Of a stretch of DNA of 64,000 nucleotides, positions 6,972-15,640 are shown piece after piece; within the stretch, counting starts at the first letter, position 1; every line of letters starts with the position of its first letter. The translations under genes were made by a program, and so were the position numbers. Source of the stretch: Eubacterium sp. (GTDB lineage Bacteria; Bacillota; Clostridia; Lachnospirales; Lachnospiraceae); contig JAFUDC010000181.1 of assembly GCA_017459345.1 (NCBI GenBank), positions 1-64,000 of the forward strand, in the 5' to 3' direction. The notes beneath the pieces are model-generated. The model worked only from the letters and a program-made list of their open reading frames with translations, was not told the origin of the DNA and ran no database searches.

Positions 6972-9377
6972 ATGAAAAAATGGACCAGAGCAAAATATAT
7001 GCCCAATAAACCTTTATATGAAGGCAGGCCCTATGTGACAGCTTCAAGAGAGCACCTGGACCTGTCCCGGCAGGCTGCCAGGGAGGGCATGGTGCTGCTT
7101 AAAAATGAGAATAATGTTTTGCCTTTCGCCCCGGGCCGGAAGGTGGCCATTTTCGGCAAGGCCCTCTTTGATTATGTGAAGGGGGGCGGCGGCAGCGGAG
7201 ATGTCAGCGTGGCCTATGTGCACAATCTTTATGATGGCTTCCGCATGCATAAAGATACGATTGAGATGTATGAGCCCCTGGTGAATTACTATAAAGATTA
7301 TGTAGAGAAAGAGTATGACCGGGGTGCCCTGCCGGGGCTTATGGCGGAGGCAGAGCTTTCCGACGATCAGATAGAAGGGGCTGCTGCCTTCACGGACACG
7401 GCCCTCATCGTGATCAGCCGCTTCTCAGGGGAGGGCTGGGACCGGAAGACCAACTATTATGAAAGTCAGCTGGATTCGGAGAGGGAGTTATCTGAGGCCA
7501 GCGAGGCCATTTTCGGGGAGAGTGATTATTACCTGACTGACAAGGAGAGAAAGATGATCAGTATGGTAAAGTCCCGCTTCAGCCGGATTGCGGTGGTACT
7601 AAATGTGGGCGGCGTCATGGATACTTCCTGGTTTGCAGCTGACCCGGCCATCTCAGCCGTCCTCTTAAGCTGGCAGGGGGGCATGGAGGGGGGACTGGCC
7701 ACGGCAGACCTCCTGCTTGGTGCCGAGAGCCCTTCCGGAAAACTGCCGGATACCTTTGCCGACAGCCTGGAGGCATATCCTTCCACCGAGGGCTTCCATG
7801 AATCCCATACTTATGTGAACTATACAGACGATATCTACGTGGGATATCGCTACTTTGAGACAATGTCGGAGGCGCAGGCCCAAGTGAATTATCCCTTCGG
7901 ATTCGGTTTATCATATACCTCCTTCGAGATTGAGACTATTCTGGCCGGACCGGGAAAATGTAGTACCTATCTTCTCATAAAGGTGAAAAACACGGGCTCC
8001 CGTCCCGGCAAGGAGGTTGTCCAGATTTATGTTGAGGCACCTGCCGGCAAGCTTGGCAAACCGTCCCGGGCCCTGGTGGATTTTGCAAAGACCAGAGAAC
8101 TTGCACCGGGAGAGGACCAGCTTCTGTCCTTTAAAATTCCATATTATGCCTTTGCTTCCTTCGATGACCTGGGAAAGATTCAGAAGTCTGCATATGTACT
8201 GGAAGAGGGAATCTACAGGTTCTATGTGGGTAATTCCGTCCGGGATGCGGCCTGCATCGATTATCAGTTACATATTGAGAAAGATAGAATAATACAGCAG
8301 CTGTCCTCAAAGTGCAGTCCCGAACAGCTGGGTGAAAGAATGCGGTCAGACGGAACTATGGAAGAACTGCCGCAGCGACAGCCCAACAATTACATGGAAA
8401 ATGTACTGGGCTGGTCTGATGCCCCCATCGAGGGGATCATGCCGCCCATCCGGGGAAGAGGCCATAAGATTCCTGACTCTGAACCGGAAGGGCATATAGA
8501 CCTGATGGATGTGGCAGAGGGCAGGGCAGATTTAGAGGCCTTCATGGACCAGCTCAGTGATCTGGAACTGGCTGACCTCCTGGGAGGTCAGCCCAACCGG
8601 GGTATAGCCAATACCTATGGATTTGGCAATAATGAAAACTACGGTATTCCCAGCCTTATGACCACGGACGGGCCGGCGGGTGTCCGCATCCTGCCTGACT
8701 ATGAGATCTATACCACGGCATGGCCCTGTGCTACCCAGCTGGCCTCCAGCTGGAACCGGGAAGTTCTTGGCCAGATGGGCCGGGTGGCAGGCGAAGAGGT
8801 GAGAGAGAATAATCTCTACATCTGGCTGGCGCCGGCAGTCAACATTCACAGGAATCCCTTGTGCGGGAGAAACTTTGAGTATTATTCCGAGGACCCTGTC
8901 CTTGCAGGGGAACTGGCAGCAGCTCTCATCCGGGGTGTCCAGTCCACAGGAGCCGGAGCCACTGTCAAGCACTTTGCCTGCAATAACAAGGAGACCAACC
9001 GGAAGGAAAGCGACTCCCGGATTTCCGAAAGAGCTTTGCGGGAGATTTATCTGAAGCAGTTTGAGATTATTATTAAGAAGGCCAGCCCCTGGGCTGTCAT
9101 GTCCTCCTACAACCTGATCAACGGGGTTCGGGCTTCGGAGAATAAGGAACTCCTGGAAGGAATCCTGAGGGATGAGTGGGGATATGAAGGGGTGGTATGC
9201 TCCGACTGGTACACTCATGGGGAGCATTATAAGGAGCTCCTGGCAGGCAATGACATCAAGATGGGCTGCGGCTATCCGGAAAGACTGCTGATGGCTCTTG
9301 AAAAAGGAGCGATCAGCAGGGAAGATATGATACACTCTGTTAGAAGAGTACTGAAATTGATTCTCAAGGCAGACTGA
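6972..9377 (+). CDS. GH3 beta-glucosidase with permuted domain order
   Basis: Hydrolyses beta-linked glucosides or oligosaccharides from the non-reducing end. The 801-residue protein has no signal peptide, so it is cytoplasmic. Domain order is inverted relative to most GH3 enzymes: the alpha/beta sandwich comes first (about 30-330, with LLKNENNVLPF and the FGFGLSYTSF segment), then a fibronectin-III-like domain (about 330-440), and the (beta/alpha)8-type domain last (about 510-800). The nucleophile is Asp745 in VVCSDWYTH; KHFACNN and GRNFEYYSEDP are the substrate-binding signatures. Such permuted GH3 enzymes are known from rumen and gut clostridia. AGGAGG precedes the start; the gene is monocistronic. 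Confidence 0.92.
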   Translation: MKKWTRAKYMPNKPLYEGRPYVTASREHLDLSRQAAREGMVLLKNENNVLPFAPGRKVAIFGKALFDYVKGGGGSGDVSVAYVHNLYDGFRMHKDTIEMYEPLVNYYKDYVEKEYDRGALPGLMAEAELSDDQIEGAAAFTDTALIVISRFSGEGWDRKTNYYESQLDSERELSEASEAIFGESDYYLTDKERKMISMVKSRFSRIAVVLNVGGVMDTSWFAADPAISAVLLSWQGGMEGGLATADLLLGAESPSGKLPDTFADSLEAYPSTEGFHESHTYVNYTDDIYVGYRYFETMSEAQAQVNYPFGFGLSYTSFEIETILAGPGKCSTYLLIKVKNTGSRPGKEVVQIYVEAPAGKLGKPSRALVDFAKTRELAPGEDQLLSFKIPYYAFASFDDLGKIQKSAYVLEEGIYRFYVGNSVRDAACIDYQLHIEKDRIIQQLSSKCSPEQLGERMRSDGTMEELPQRQPNNYMENVLGWSDAPIEGIMPPIRGRGHKIPDSEPEGHIDLMDVAEGRADLEAFMDQLSDLELADLLGGQPNRGIANTYGFGNNENYGIPSLMTTDGPAGVRILPDYEIYTTAWPCATQLASSWNREVLGQMGRVAGEEVRENNLYIWLAPAVNIHRNPLCGRNFEYYSEDPVLAGELAAALIRGVQSTGAGATVKHFACNNKETNRKESDSRISERALREIYLKQFEIIIKKASPWAVMSSYNLINGVRASENKELLEGILRDEWGYEGVVCSDWYTHGEHYKELLAGNDIKMGCGYPERLLMALEKGAISREDMIHSVRRVLKLILKAD

Positions 9378-9388
9378 AGAGCAGCCCG

Positions 9389-9418
9389 GTTCAAGTCCGG
9401 CATGAACCGGACTTGAAC
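9389..9418. terminator. Stem-loop after the GH3 gene
   Basis: GTTCAAGTCCGG (9389-9400) pairs perfectly with CCGGACTTGAAC (9407-9418) around a CATGAA loop. No T run follows, so it may act as a weak terminator or as an mRNA 3' end stabiliser. Confidence 0.5.
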
Positions 9419-9566
9419 TGATTATGAAGTTGGAAGCGCCTAAGGAACTTTTGAACGGAGGAAAGCTCTAAGTAGTGCTTGAAATTTGTACAAAAAAATA
9501 TGGTTTTAAAGGCCATTATATGTTATATTCACATAATAGAATGAACTTACACGAGAGGATATAAGG

Positions 9567-12500
9567 ATGAACAGAACACTGCTGGAGAAAAAACGGGTAA
9601 TTTTTTCCGTCAATCTGAAGGACAAAAGGGCGGTTTCCATCAACCTGACACCGGAACAGGTGATAGAGGATGTGGAGGCTTACTTTGAGAATCTGGCCAA
9701 TAAATGCGTGGTCAGCGCCCACCGGGATGAGATGCTCAACTTCATGAATGTGGAGCTGCTGAAACAGCTTTTTCAGGAAAAGGAGGACTATGACACGGAA
9801 ATCATGATTGAGCCGGAGGAGGGCGATGAGAAGGGGGCCTACTGGGTGCTCTGCGAGCTGGAGCTGGTAAGCCGTGATGAAGAGGGAATTCCTGAGGTGG
9901 TCTGGCTTTCCATGAAGAATATTGATGAGCCCAAGCGGCGGCTTTTCCAGGAGGAAAGCCGCCGGCAGCAGCGGGAGCTCATGACTAACCGTGCCTTCGA
10001 ATCCATGAAAATCATGAAGTTTACCTGCTATATCAGGGAGAACTATGGGATCAGCTCCAGGGGATTGAGAGAGACCTATCATCTGGGTGATCAGATTGAT
10101 AATATGCCGAATGGTTTCCGTGACTGCTGCATTTCTCCGGAATATTATGATGTCCATGATGATTTATATGAGAGATGCCTGGGCGGGGAGGAGTATGCCA
10201 GCTGTGAATTGAGAGATATCAACGGTGCCTGGACCACCATCACCCTGGAGACCATCGAGAAGGATGAGGAAGGCAGGCCCCTGGTGATCCTTGGAATCAT
10301 GGAGAATACCGAGGAGCTTCACAAGGTCAGAGATGAGGCCACCATGATGGAGGAGGTCAGCCGCTTTGCCATATTAAACCACTATGAGGAGGCCAGTCTG
10401 ATTGATATCGGCAAGGATACCGTGACGGCCCTGATCGAGTCCGGTCAGGGTAATGATGTGGGATTCCACCATAAGGGACAAGACTGTTATTCCGAGGGTG
10501 TTTACAGGCTGATAGAGGAGCGGGCCTATGAGGACAAGGATAGAGAACTTCTGACAACCATGCTGCCGGAGAAACTGGTTCCTCTCATCTCAGAGAGGGG
10601 AGAGTACGAGATCAAGGTTCAGCTGATCACAGACAAGGGAACCGTTTCCTGGAAGCAGGTGGAGTTTATGTTCTATAAGGATCATCAGGACCTGATCCTC
10701 CTCCTGGGACGGGATGTCCAGGAAGAGGAGGATATCAAGGAACAGCTCCGGGAAGCCGCCAGCATCGCCGAGGAGGCAAACCGGGCCAAGACGGCATTTC
10801 TGGCTAACATGAGTCATGAGATCCGGACACCCATGAATGCCATTGTGGGTCTTTCTGAGATCCTCCTGGGCAAGCCTCTGCCGGAGGATGTTCTGGTGGA
10901 TATCAACACCATCCAGAATGCCGGGTCCAGCCTCCTGGCCATCATTAACGATATACTGGACTTTTCCAAGATTGAGACAGGAAAGTTTGAGATTCATGAT
11001 GTGTCCTATATGATGCCCTCGGTCCTGATGGACATAAGCAACGTGATTGTGGTAAGGCTTGCCAGCAGCGGAGTACATTTTATGATGGATATCGATCCCT
11101 CCCTGCCCATGCGCTATATCGGGGATGACGTCCGGATCAAGCAGATTCTTCTGAATCTGGTGGGAAATGCAGTCAAGTTTACCCAGGAAGGCCATATCCG
11201 CCTTGTCATGAAGGGGCAGATGCTGGATGAGGAGAGGATTGAGCTGGTTTTCAGGGTGGAGGACACCGGTATCGGTATACGGGAGGAAGATCTAAGCAAG
11301 CTCTTTAAGAGCTTCTCCCAGGTGGATACTAAGAAAAACCGGCAGATATCCGGCTCCGGTCTGGGCCTGTCCATCAGCCGCAACCTGGCAAGAATGATGG
11401 GTGGAGATCTGACGGTGGAGAGCGAGTACGGAAAGGGAAGTACATTTACAGTTCGGCTGATCCAGAAGGTTGACGGCAGGGAACCCATCGGGCAGGTCAG
11501 GAACAGGGAAAGGATAGGTATTCTCATCTGCGAACGCAACGAGGCGATCATCCACAGCTTAAGCAGCACCATGAAGAGACTGGGACTTCGCTTTGAGGTC
11601 TGCCGGGAGCCGGATAAAGTGCGGGAGTATGAAGGGATGAGCCATGTTCTCATCCGCAGGAAGAACTTCCCCCAGGTTAGGGAAAAGCTGGAGTTTATGT
11701 TCGAGTTGGATAACATCTTCCTGATTCTTGAGAGCGATGAGCATCCCGAAAGCTTCTATATGAGGTATAAGCAGATCCAGCTGCCCCTGATCAGCCTTCA
11801 GATTATCAATGCCTTAAACGGGGATAAGATTGTAAACAGCGTCAAGCGGAAAACCTTTGACCGGTCCCAGATCATTCCCCTGCCCTTTGCAAGGATTCTG
11901 ATCGTGGATGACAATACCACCAACCTCCAGGTGGCCCAGGGCCTCATGTCGCCCTACAAGATGAAGATTGACACAGCCGCCAGCGGTTTTAAGGCCATCG
12001 AGATGGTTAAGGTGGTCTCCTACCATGCCATCTTCATGGATCATATGATGCCCGAGATGGACGGAATTGAGACTACAAGACATATACGAAATCTGCAGGG
12101 AGATTATTATAAGAAGGTACCCATCATCGCCCTCACTGCCAATGCCATGAGCGATGCAAAGGAGCTTTTCCTTCAGGCGGGAATGGATGACTTTGTGGCC
12201 AAGCCCATTGAGATGACAGAGCTTAACCGGGTCCTGAAGCGCTATGTACAACCCCAGGCTCCGGAAGGATACATGGATAAGATCAACGACTCCATCCGCA
12301 GAGATGTGGAGTCCCGCCACCCCCACAGGAGGCCGGCAATTTCCGGCCTGTATGATTCCCCCGGAACAGGCATGGCCGGAGCCGGGACTGGAATTTCGGG
12401 AAGAAATGTCCCGGAGGGCTTCCTGGGCCAGCTCCTTGAGCAGAACAATGCCCTGCTCTCCCAGAACATGATCCTGCTTCGCAGCCTGCTGGGAAGCCCT

Positions 12501-13202
12501 GCGGGCGCCGGTCCTTATCCCGAGCCGGAAAAAGAGTTTAGCTACCTTGATCCGGAAGCCGGGAGTCAGGAAGAGGATATAGAGACACCGGAAAATGAGC
12601 CGGCTCTCTATCATCTGTTTGAATCCATTGAGGGGATTGATTCCGAAAAATGTCTGGATCTCTACGGAGGATCCGTGTCTGTCTACCATGACATACTGAA
12701 AACCTATTATGTAGATATCTCAGGCAGAGAGGGAGAACTGGCCGGCTACTTTGACAGACAGGATATCGACAACTTTACCATCTGTGTTCATGCCATCAAA
12801 GGGGCATCCCGGGGCGTGGGAGCAAGCCGGCTGGCAGATCTTGCCCAGGAGCTGGAGATGGACGGACAGCACCGGAACTGGGATGGGATCAAGATGAAGT
12901 ATTATGTATTTCATGATGAATTACTCCTTGTTGCGGAAAATGTGGGCCGCTATGTGGAGAAATATCTGATTCAGACCAAGAGTCATTCTGCGCCCAAGGA
13001 GAACGGATTCCCAAAAGAGACCATCAATCAGCTGGTGTCAGCCTGTGAGGATATGGACTATATGACGGTGGAGGACATTCTGTTGGAACTTAATGAAAAA
13101 CGGTACCCCCCGGAGCTGGAGAAGCAGCTGGAAATTATGCTTGAGCTATGCAGAGGCTTTGAGTATGATAAACTGGAAGAGATGATACTAAGTTTGACGT
13201 GA
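9567..13202 (+). CDS. Hybrid sensor histidine kinase with receiver and HPt domains
   Basis: A 1211-residue BarA/ArcB-like phosphorelay protein, apparently soluble because no membrane helix is visible. Order: N-terminal PAS-like sensing region (about 1-390), HisKA with phospho-acceptor His417 in SHEIRTPMNAI, HATPase with Asn534, the DTGIGI and GSGLGLSI boxes, a degenerate receiver-like segment (about 648-755) lacking an acceptor Asp, a complete receiver with Asp825 in FMDHMMPEMDG, a Pro/Gly-rich linker, and an HPt domain with His1075 in VHAIKGASRG. The signal would pass His417-Asp825-His1075 to another receiver. The HD-GYP response regulator 11 nt downstream is the natural partner. Confidence 0.93.
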   Translation: MNRTLLEKKRVIFSVNLKDKRAVSINLTPEQVIEDVEAYFENLANKCVVSAHRDEMLNFMNVELLKQLFQEKEDYDTEIMIEPEEGDEKGAYWVLCELELVSRDEEGIPEVVWLSMKNIDEPKRRLFQEESRRQQRELMTNRAFESMKIMKFTCYIRENYGISSRGLRETYHLGDQIDNMPNGFRDCCISPEYYDVHDDLYERCLGGEEYASCELRDINGAWTTITLETIEKDEEGRPLVILGIMENTEELHKVRDEATMMEEVSRFAILNHYEEASLIDIGKDTVTALIESGQGNDVGFHHKGQDCYSEGVYRLIEERAYEDKDRELLTTMLPEKLVPLISERGEYEIKVQLITDKGTVSWKQVEFMFYKDHQDLILLLGRDVQEEEDIKEQLREAASIAEEANRAKTAFLANMSHEIRTPMNAIVGLSEILLGKPLPEDVLVDINTIQNAGSSLLAIINDILDFSKIETGKFEIHDVSYMMPSVLMDISNVIVVRLASSGVHFMMDIDPSLPMRYIGDDVRIKQILLNLVGNAVKFTQEGHIRLVMKGQMLDEERIELVFRVEDTGIGIREEDLSKLFKSFSQVDTKKNRQISGSGLGLSISRNLARMMGGDLTVESEYGKGSTFTVRLIQKVDGREPIGQVRNRERIGILICERNEAIIHSLSSTMKRLGLRFEVCREPDKVREYEGMSHVLIRRKNFPQVREKLEFMFELDNIFLILESDEHPESFYMRYKQIQLPLISLQIINALNGDKIVNSVKRKTFDRSQIIPLPFARILIVDDNTTNLQVAQGLMSPYKMKIDTAASGFKAIEMVKVVSYHAIFMDHMMPEMDGIETTRHIRNLQGDYYKKVPIIALTANAMSDAKELFLQAGMDDFVAKPIEMTELNRVLKRYVQPQAPEGYMDKINDSIRRDVESRHPHRRPAISGLYDSPGTGMAGAGTGISGRNVPEGFLGQLLEQNNALLSQNMILLRSLLGSPAGAGPYPEPEKEFSYLDPEAGSQEEDIETPENEPALYHLFESIEGIDSEKCLDLYGGSVSVYHDILKTYYVDISGREGELAGYFDRQDIDNFTICVHAIKGASRGVGASRLADLAQELEMDGQHRNWDGIKMKYYVFHDELLLVAENVGRYVEKYLIQTKSHSAPKENGFPKETINQLVSACEDMDYMTVEDILLELNEKRYPPELEKQLEIMLELCRGFEYDKLEEMILSLT

Positions 13203-13212
13203 GGTGGGAGCA

Positions 13213-14244
13213 ATGAAGGAACATACCATATTGGTTGTGGATGACAACCGGACAAACCTTCAGATTATCAGGGATATACTAGAAAAAGACTACAATCTGA
13301 TGCTGGCCATCAGCGGGAAGGCTGCCCTGAAGTTTATGACAAAGAAGACACCGGATCTGATATTACTTGATCTGATGATGCCGGAGATGGATGGAAGGGA
13401 AACATTTGCCGCCATCCGGATGAATCCCAGACATAAAAATATTCCTGTCATCTTTCTGACCGCCAACAAGGATGAGGATGTGGAGGTGGAATGCCTGAAT
13501 ATGGGAGCAAGTGATTTTATCACCAAGCCCATTGTCCCCGAGGTGTTAAAACGCCGGATATCCAATACCTTAGAGCTTGAAGACCTGCACAGAGACCTGC
13601 ATGGCCGGATCCGGAAAAAGACTCAGGAGATTGAGCTGCTCTCCCTGCAGGCCATTGCCGCCATCGTTCATGCCGTGGAGGCCAGGGATATCGATACCAA
13701 GGGTCATTCTATCCGGGTTGCCGGTTACACCAGGGCTATAGCCCGGCAGATGGGATACAGCGAGAATATTGTGGAGCAGTTTTATCAGACTGCCCTCCTT
13801 CATGATGTGGGAAAAATCGGGATTCCGGATTCAATCCTGAAGAAAAAGGGGAGATTGATGCCGGAGGAATACGAGAGTATCAAAGAGCATACCACCATAG
13901 GAGCCAATATCCTCTCCGCCATTTCCACCATCTCCTACCTGGAGGATGGGGCAAGATATCATCATGAGAGATTTGACGGGAGCGGATATCCAAGAGGACT
14001 GGCCGGGGATGAGATTCCCATCATCGGAAGGATCATTGCGGTGGCTGATGTATATGATGCATTTGTCAGCAGGAGAACCTATAAGGATACCATGAGCAAT
14101 TCTTCTGCAAGAAAGGAAATGATTGCCGGATCCGGAACCCAGTTCGATCCCGGGATATTATCCGTCTTCATCCGTCTGCTGGATAATGGGACCATCGATG
14201 AGATCCGTCAGTCCTGTGAGGAGGAAGAGGAGCGGGAAGACTAG
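13213..14244 (+). CDS. Response regulator with HD-GYP cyclic-di-GMP phosphodiesterase output
   Basis: RpfG-like protein of 343 residues. ATG 13213 is preferred to the GTG at 13204 because AGGTGGG lies just before it. The receiver domain (about 1-120) has acceptor Asp53 in LLDLMMPEMDG. A linker helix leads to the HD-GYP domain with the metal pair His197-Asp198 in LLHDVGKIG and the Gly258-Tyr259-Pro260 motif in DGSGYPRG. Intact motifs predict hydrolysis of c-di-GMP to GMP. It directly follows the hybrid kinase, so kinase activity probably gates c-di-GMP breakdown. Its 3' end overlaps the opposing secreted-protein gene by 4 nt. Confidence 0.93.
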   Translation: MKEHTILVVDDNRTNLQIIRDILEKDYNLMLAISGKAALKFMTKKTPDLILLDLMMPEMDGRETFAAIRMNPRHKNIPVIFLTANKDEDVEVECLNMGASDFITKPIVPEVLKRRISNTLELEDLHRDLHGRIRKKTQEIELLSLQAIAAIVHAVEARDIDTKGHSIRVAGYTRAIARQMGYSENIVEQFYQTALLHDVGKIGIPDSILKKKGRLMPEEYESIKEHTTIGANILSAISTISYLEDGARYHHERFDGSGYPRGLAGDEIPIIGRIIAVADVYDAFVSRRTYKDTMSNSSARKEMIAGSGTQFDPGILSVFIRLLDNGTIDEIRQSCEEEEERED

Positions 14245-15104
14245 TATCTTGTCATAACGTAGGTTCCTGTTGCCCTTACATGGGAAAGGGAAATCTCACG
14301 TCCCCAGTGGATCGAAGAATTGTAGTTGCCCTCTGCCACAGTCAGAGTGCTGCCGTTATTACTTAATACGATAACAGAGTGGGTGTTATTTTCCAGGCGG
14401 ACGATATCGCCCACTTTGATGTTGTAGAAGTTTGTATGCTGTCTTGCGGGTGCTGTGCCGAAAGCCGCATCACTTACGCGGAAAGCGAAAGCAGAGCAGC
14501 CGTAACCGCCGGAGAAGATTCCGCCATTCCATCTGTAGTAGTTGGCGTTTGTCCATCTCATTCCTTCGGGAAGGACTCTTTTCTGAGCGATCATCGCATT
14601 GTAGATCGTTCTTTCCTGGGCGGTCATGGAATTGACCGGACTGGAGGATCCGCCTGCATTGCTGCCGGAGGAGGTGTTATTCGTTGTCCTGTTGGAAACA
14701 GTGCTGCTGGATGTTGACTTACTGGATGTAGTATTAGTGGATGTTGATTTGCTGGAGGTTGTTTTGTTAGCAGTTGTCTTAGAGGCAGCTGCTTTTTTTG
14801 ATGCCGCTTTCTTTACGGTAACCTTGCAGGTATATTTTTTATTGCCGACCTTGGCGATGATACGGGTTTTGCCGGCCTTTTTTGCCTTGACTCTGCCCTT
14901 GCTGCTTACCGTGGCGATGGCCTTGTTCTTGCTGGACCATTTTGCCTTCTTGCCGCTGACCTTTAATGTGCAGGACTGATTCACCCGGAGAGTGACAGAC
15001 TTCTTGTTGATACCTTTTGCCTCAGTCCGAACCGGTGCTGCCAATATGATGAATGCTGTAATAATAAAGAGGAAGAATTTTGCGAATGTATTCTTTTTAG
15101 TCAT
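14241..15104 (-). CDS. Secreted Big-domain protein with C-terminal CHAP-like domain
   Basis: The 287-residue product starts with a signal peptide (about 1-29, cleaved near RTEA). It then has a bacterial Ig-like (Big_2 type) domain (about 30-98, with SSKNKAIATVSSKGRVKAKK), a long Ser/Thr/Asn/Lys low-complexity linker (about 100-158) and a C-terminal domain. That last domain carries a Cys in GYGCSAFAF and a His in NNTHSVIVL, which resembles a CHAP/NlpC-type cysteine peptidase or amidase. A cell-wall role is likely. A c-di-GMP-I riboswitch and terminator lie in its leader, so the protein is controlled by c-di-GMP. It converges on, and overlaps, the HD-GYP gene. Confidence 0.82.
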   Translation of the reverse strand: MTKKNTFAKFFLFIITAFIILAAPVRTEAKGINKKSVTLRVNQSCTLKVSGKKAKWSSKNKAIATVSSKGRVKAKKAGKTRIIAKVGNKKYTCKVTVKKAASKKAAASKTTANKTTSSKSTSTNTTSSKSTSSSTVSNRTTNNTSSGSNAGGSSSPVNSMTAQERTIYNAMIAQKRVLPEGMRWTNANYYRWNGGIFSGGYGCSAFAFRVSDAAFGTAPARQHTNFYNIKVGDIVRLENNTHSVIVLSNNGSTLTVAEGNYNSSIHWGREISLSHVRATGTYVMTRY

Positions 15105-15201
15105 CTCCCTGTCCTCCCTTATTATAGGATGCTATCGGGTTCATGACCAAACATGAATACAAATAGAGTGGTAGAATATGAAGATTGAAGCTGGGTTCAA
15201 A

Positions 15202-15239
15202 CAAAAAAGTATTAGAATGAACCCAGTCACACTAATACT
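15202..15239 (-). terminator. Riboswitch expression platform: terminator with competing stem
   Basis: On the minus strand AGTATTAG (15239-15232) pairs with CTAATACT (15215-15208), followed by a T run. A second stem, CTGGGTTC (15226-15219) with GAACCCAG (15198-15191), interleaves with it and encloses the T run, so the two stems exclude each other. This looks like a terminator/antiterminator pair under aptamer control. Confidence 0.75.
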
Positions 15240-15340
15240 CCTACACGTATCTAAGAATGCAACTGGCTGACATTTTACAGTCCCTATAGCTTTGCGTCGC
15301 AGGCTTTTGCCTGTTTTGCCTTTTATCCTTATAACAGTAT
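15240..15340 (-). ncRNA. Cyclic-di-GMP-I (GEMM) riboswitch aptamer
   Basis: Read on the minus strand, the leader contains GGCAAAACAGGC, a small GCAAAAGC-type hairpin, the hallmark GACGCAAAGC (15298-15289), CTATAGGG and GTCAGCCAGTTGC. These are the conserved parts of the GEMM-I aptamer in the right order and spacing. The intrinsic terminator at 15202-15239 follows at once. The regulated gene is the secreted Big/CHAP-like protein, consistent with the surface proteins usually under this riboswitch in clostridia. Confidence 0.88.
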
Positions 15341-15382
15341 GAAATTTGTCTCTAAAAAATCGCTCTAATATGGCTTGTCTAA

Positions 15383-15411
15383 ATTATACATGAAATGAAT
15401 CAAAAGGTCAA
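15383..15411 (-). promoter_or_regulatory. Promoter of the riboswitch-controlled gene
   Basis: On the minus strand TTGACC (15411-15406), a 17-bp spacer and TATAAT (15388-15383) give a strong sigma-A promoter. The predicted transcript start lies near 15376, leaving about 270 nt of leader that contains the aptamer and terminator. Confidence 0.8.
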
Positions 15412-15440
15412 GCATTTTTACATAAAAAACTTAAAAAAGT

Positions 15441-15480
15441 CACGAACGTTATAAAAAGAGGGCACGAACGTCATAAAAAG
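15441..15480 (+). promoter_or_regulatory. Two 18-bp direct repeats spaced 22 bp, upstream of the pilus operon
   Basis: CACGAACGTTATAAAAAG (15441-15458) and CACGAACGTCATAAAAAG (15463-15480) differ at one base and start exactly 22 bp apart, two turns of DNA. Direct repeats at 11 or 22 bp are the usual binding pattern of SARP regulators, and a SARP-like gene lies at the far end of the pilus locus. A TATAAT (15585-15590) without a good -35 box precedes the first pilus gene. Confidence 0.6.
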
Positions 15481-15640
15481 CCATTATTATCGGGAAGGTC
15501 TTCAGTATGTATACCTATATTATTATATTGATAATTATACATGAATTAACCTCATTGTGTGATTTTTATGTGATTTTTCGCTGATATAATGTGATTTGAC
15601 CAGCAATAGTATTAATTATTATACAGGGATGATAAAAAAG

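Noticed and set aside
9389..9418. tRNA-like element because of the GTTCAAGTCC sequence
   Set aside because: GTTCAAGTCC resembles a T-loop, but the surrounding sequence is a simple perfect hairpin and no acceptor, D or anticodon arm can be found.
14626..14979. Open frame on the plus strand inside the secreted Big/CHAP-like gene
   Set aside because: It is the antisense of the low-complexity Ser/Thr/Lys linker; it has no ribosome binding site and a low-complexity Leu/Val product.
15441..15480. Short CRISPR-like array because of the repeated 18-mer
   Set aside because: Only two copies with a 4-bp gap, no spacer-sized interval and no cas genes.
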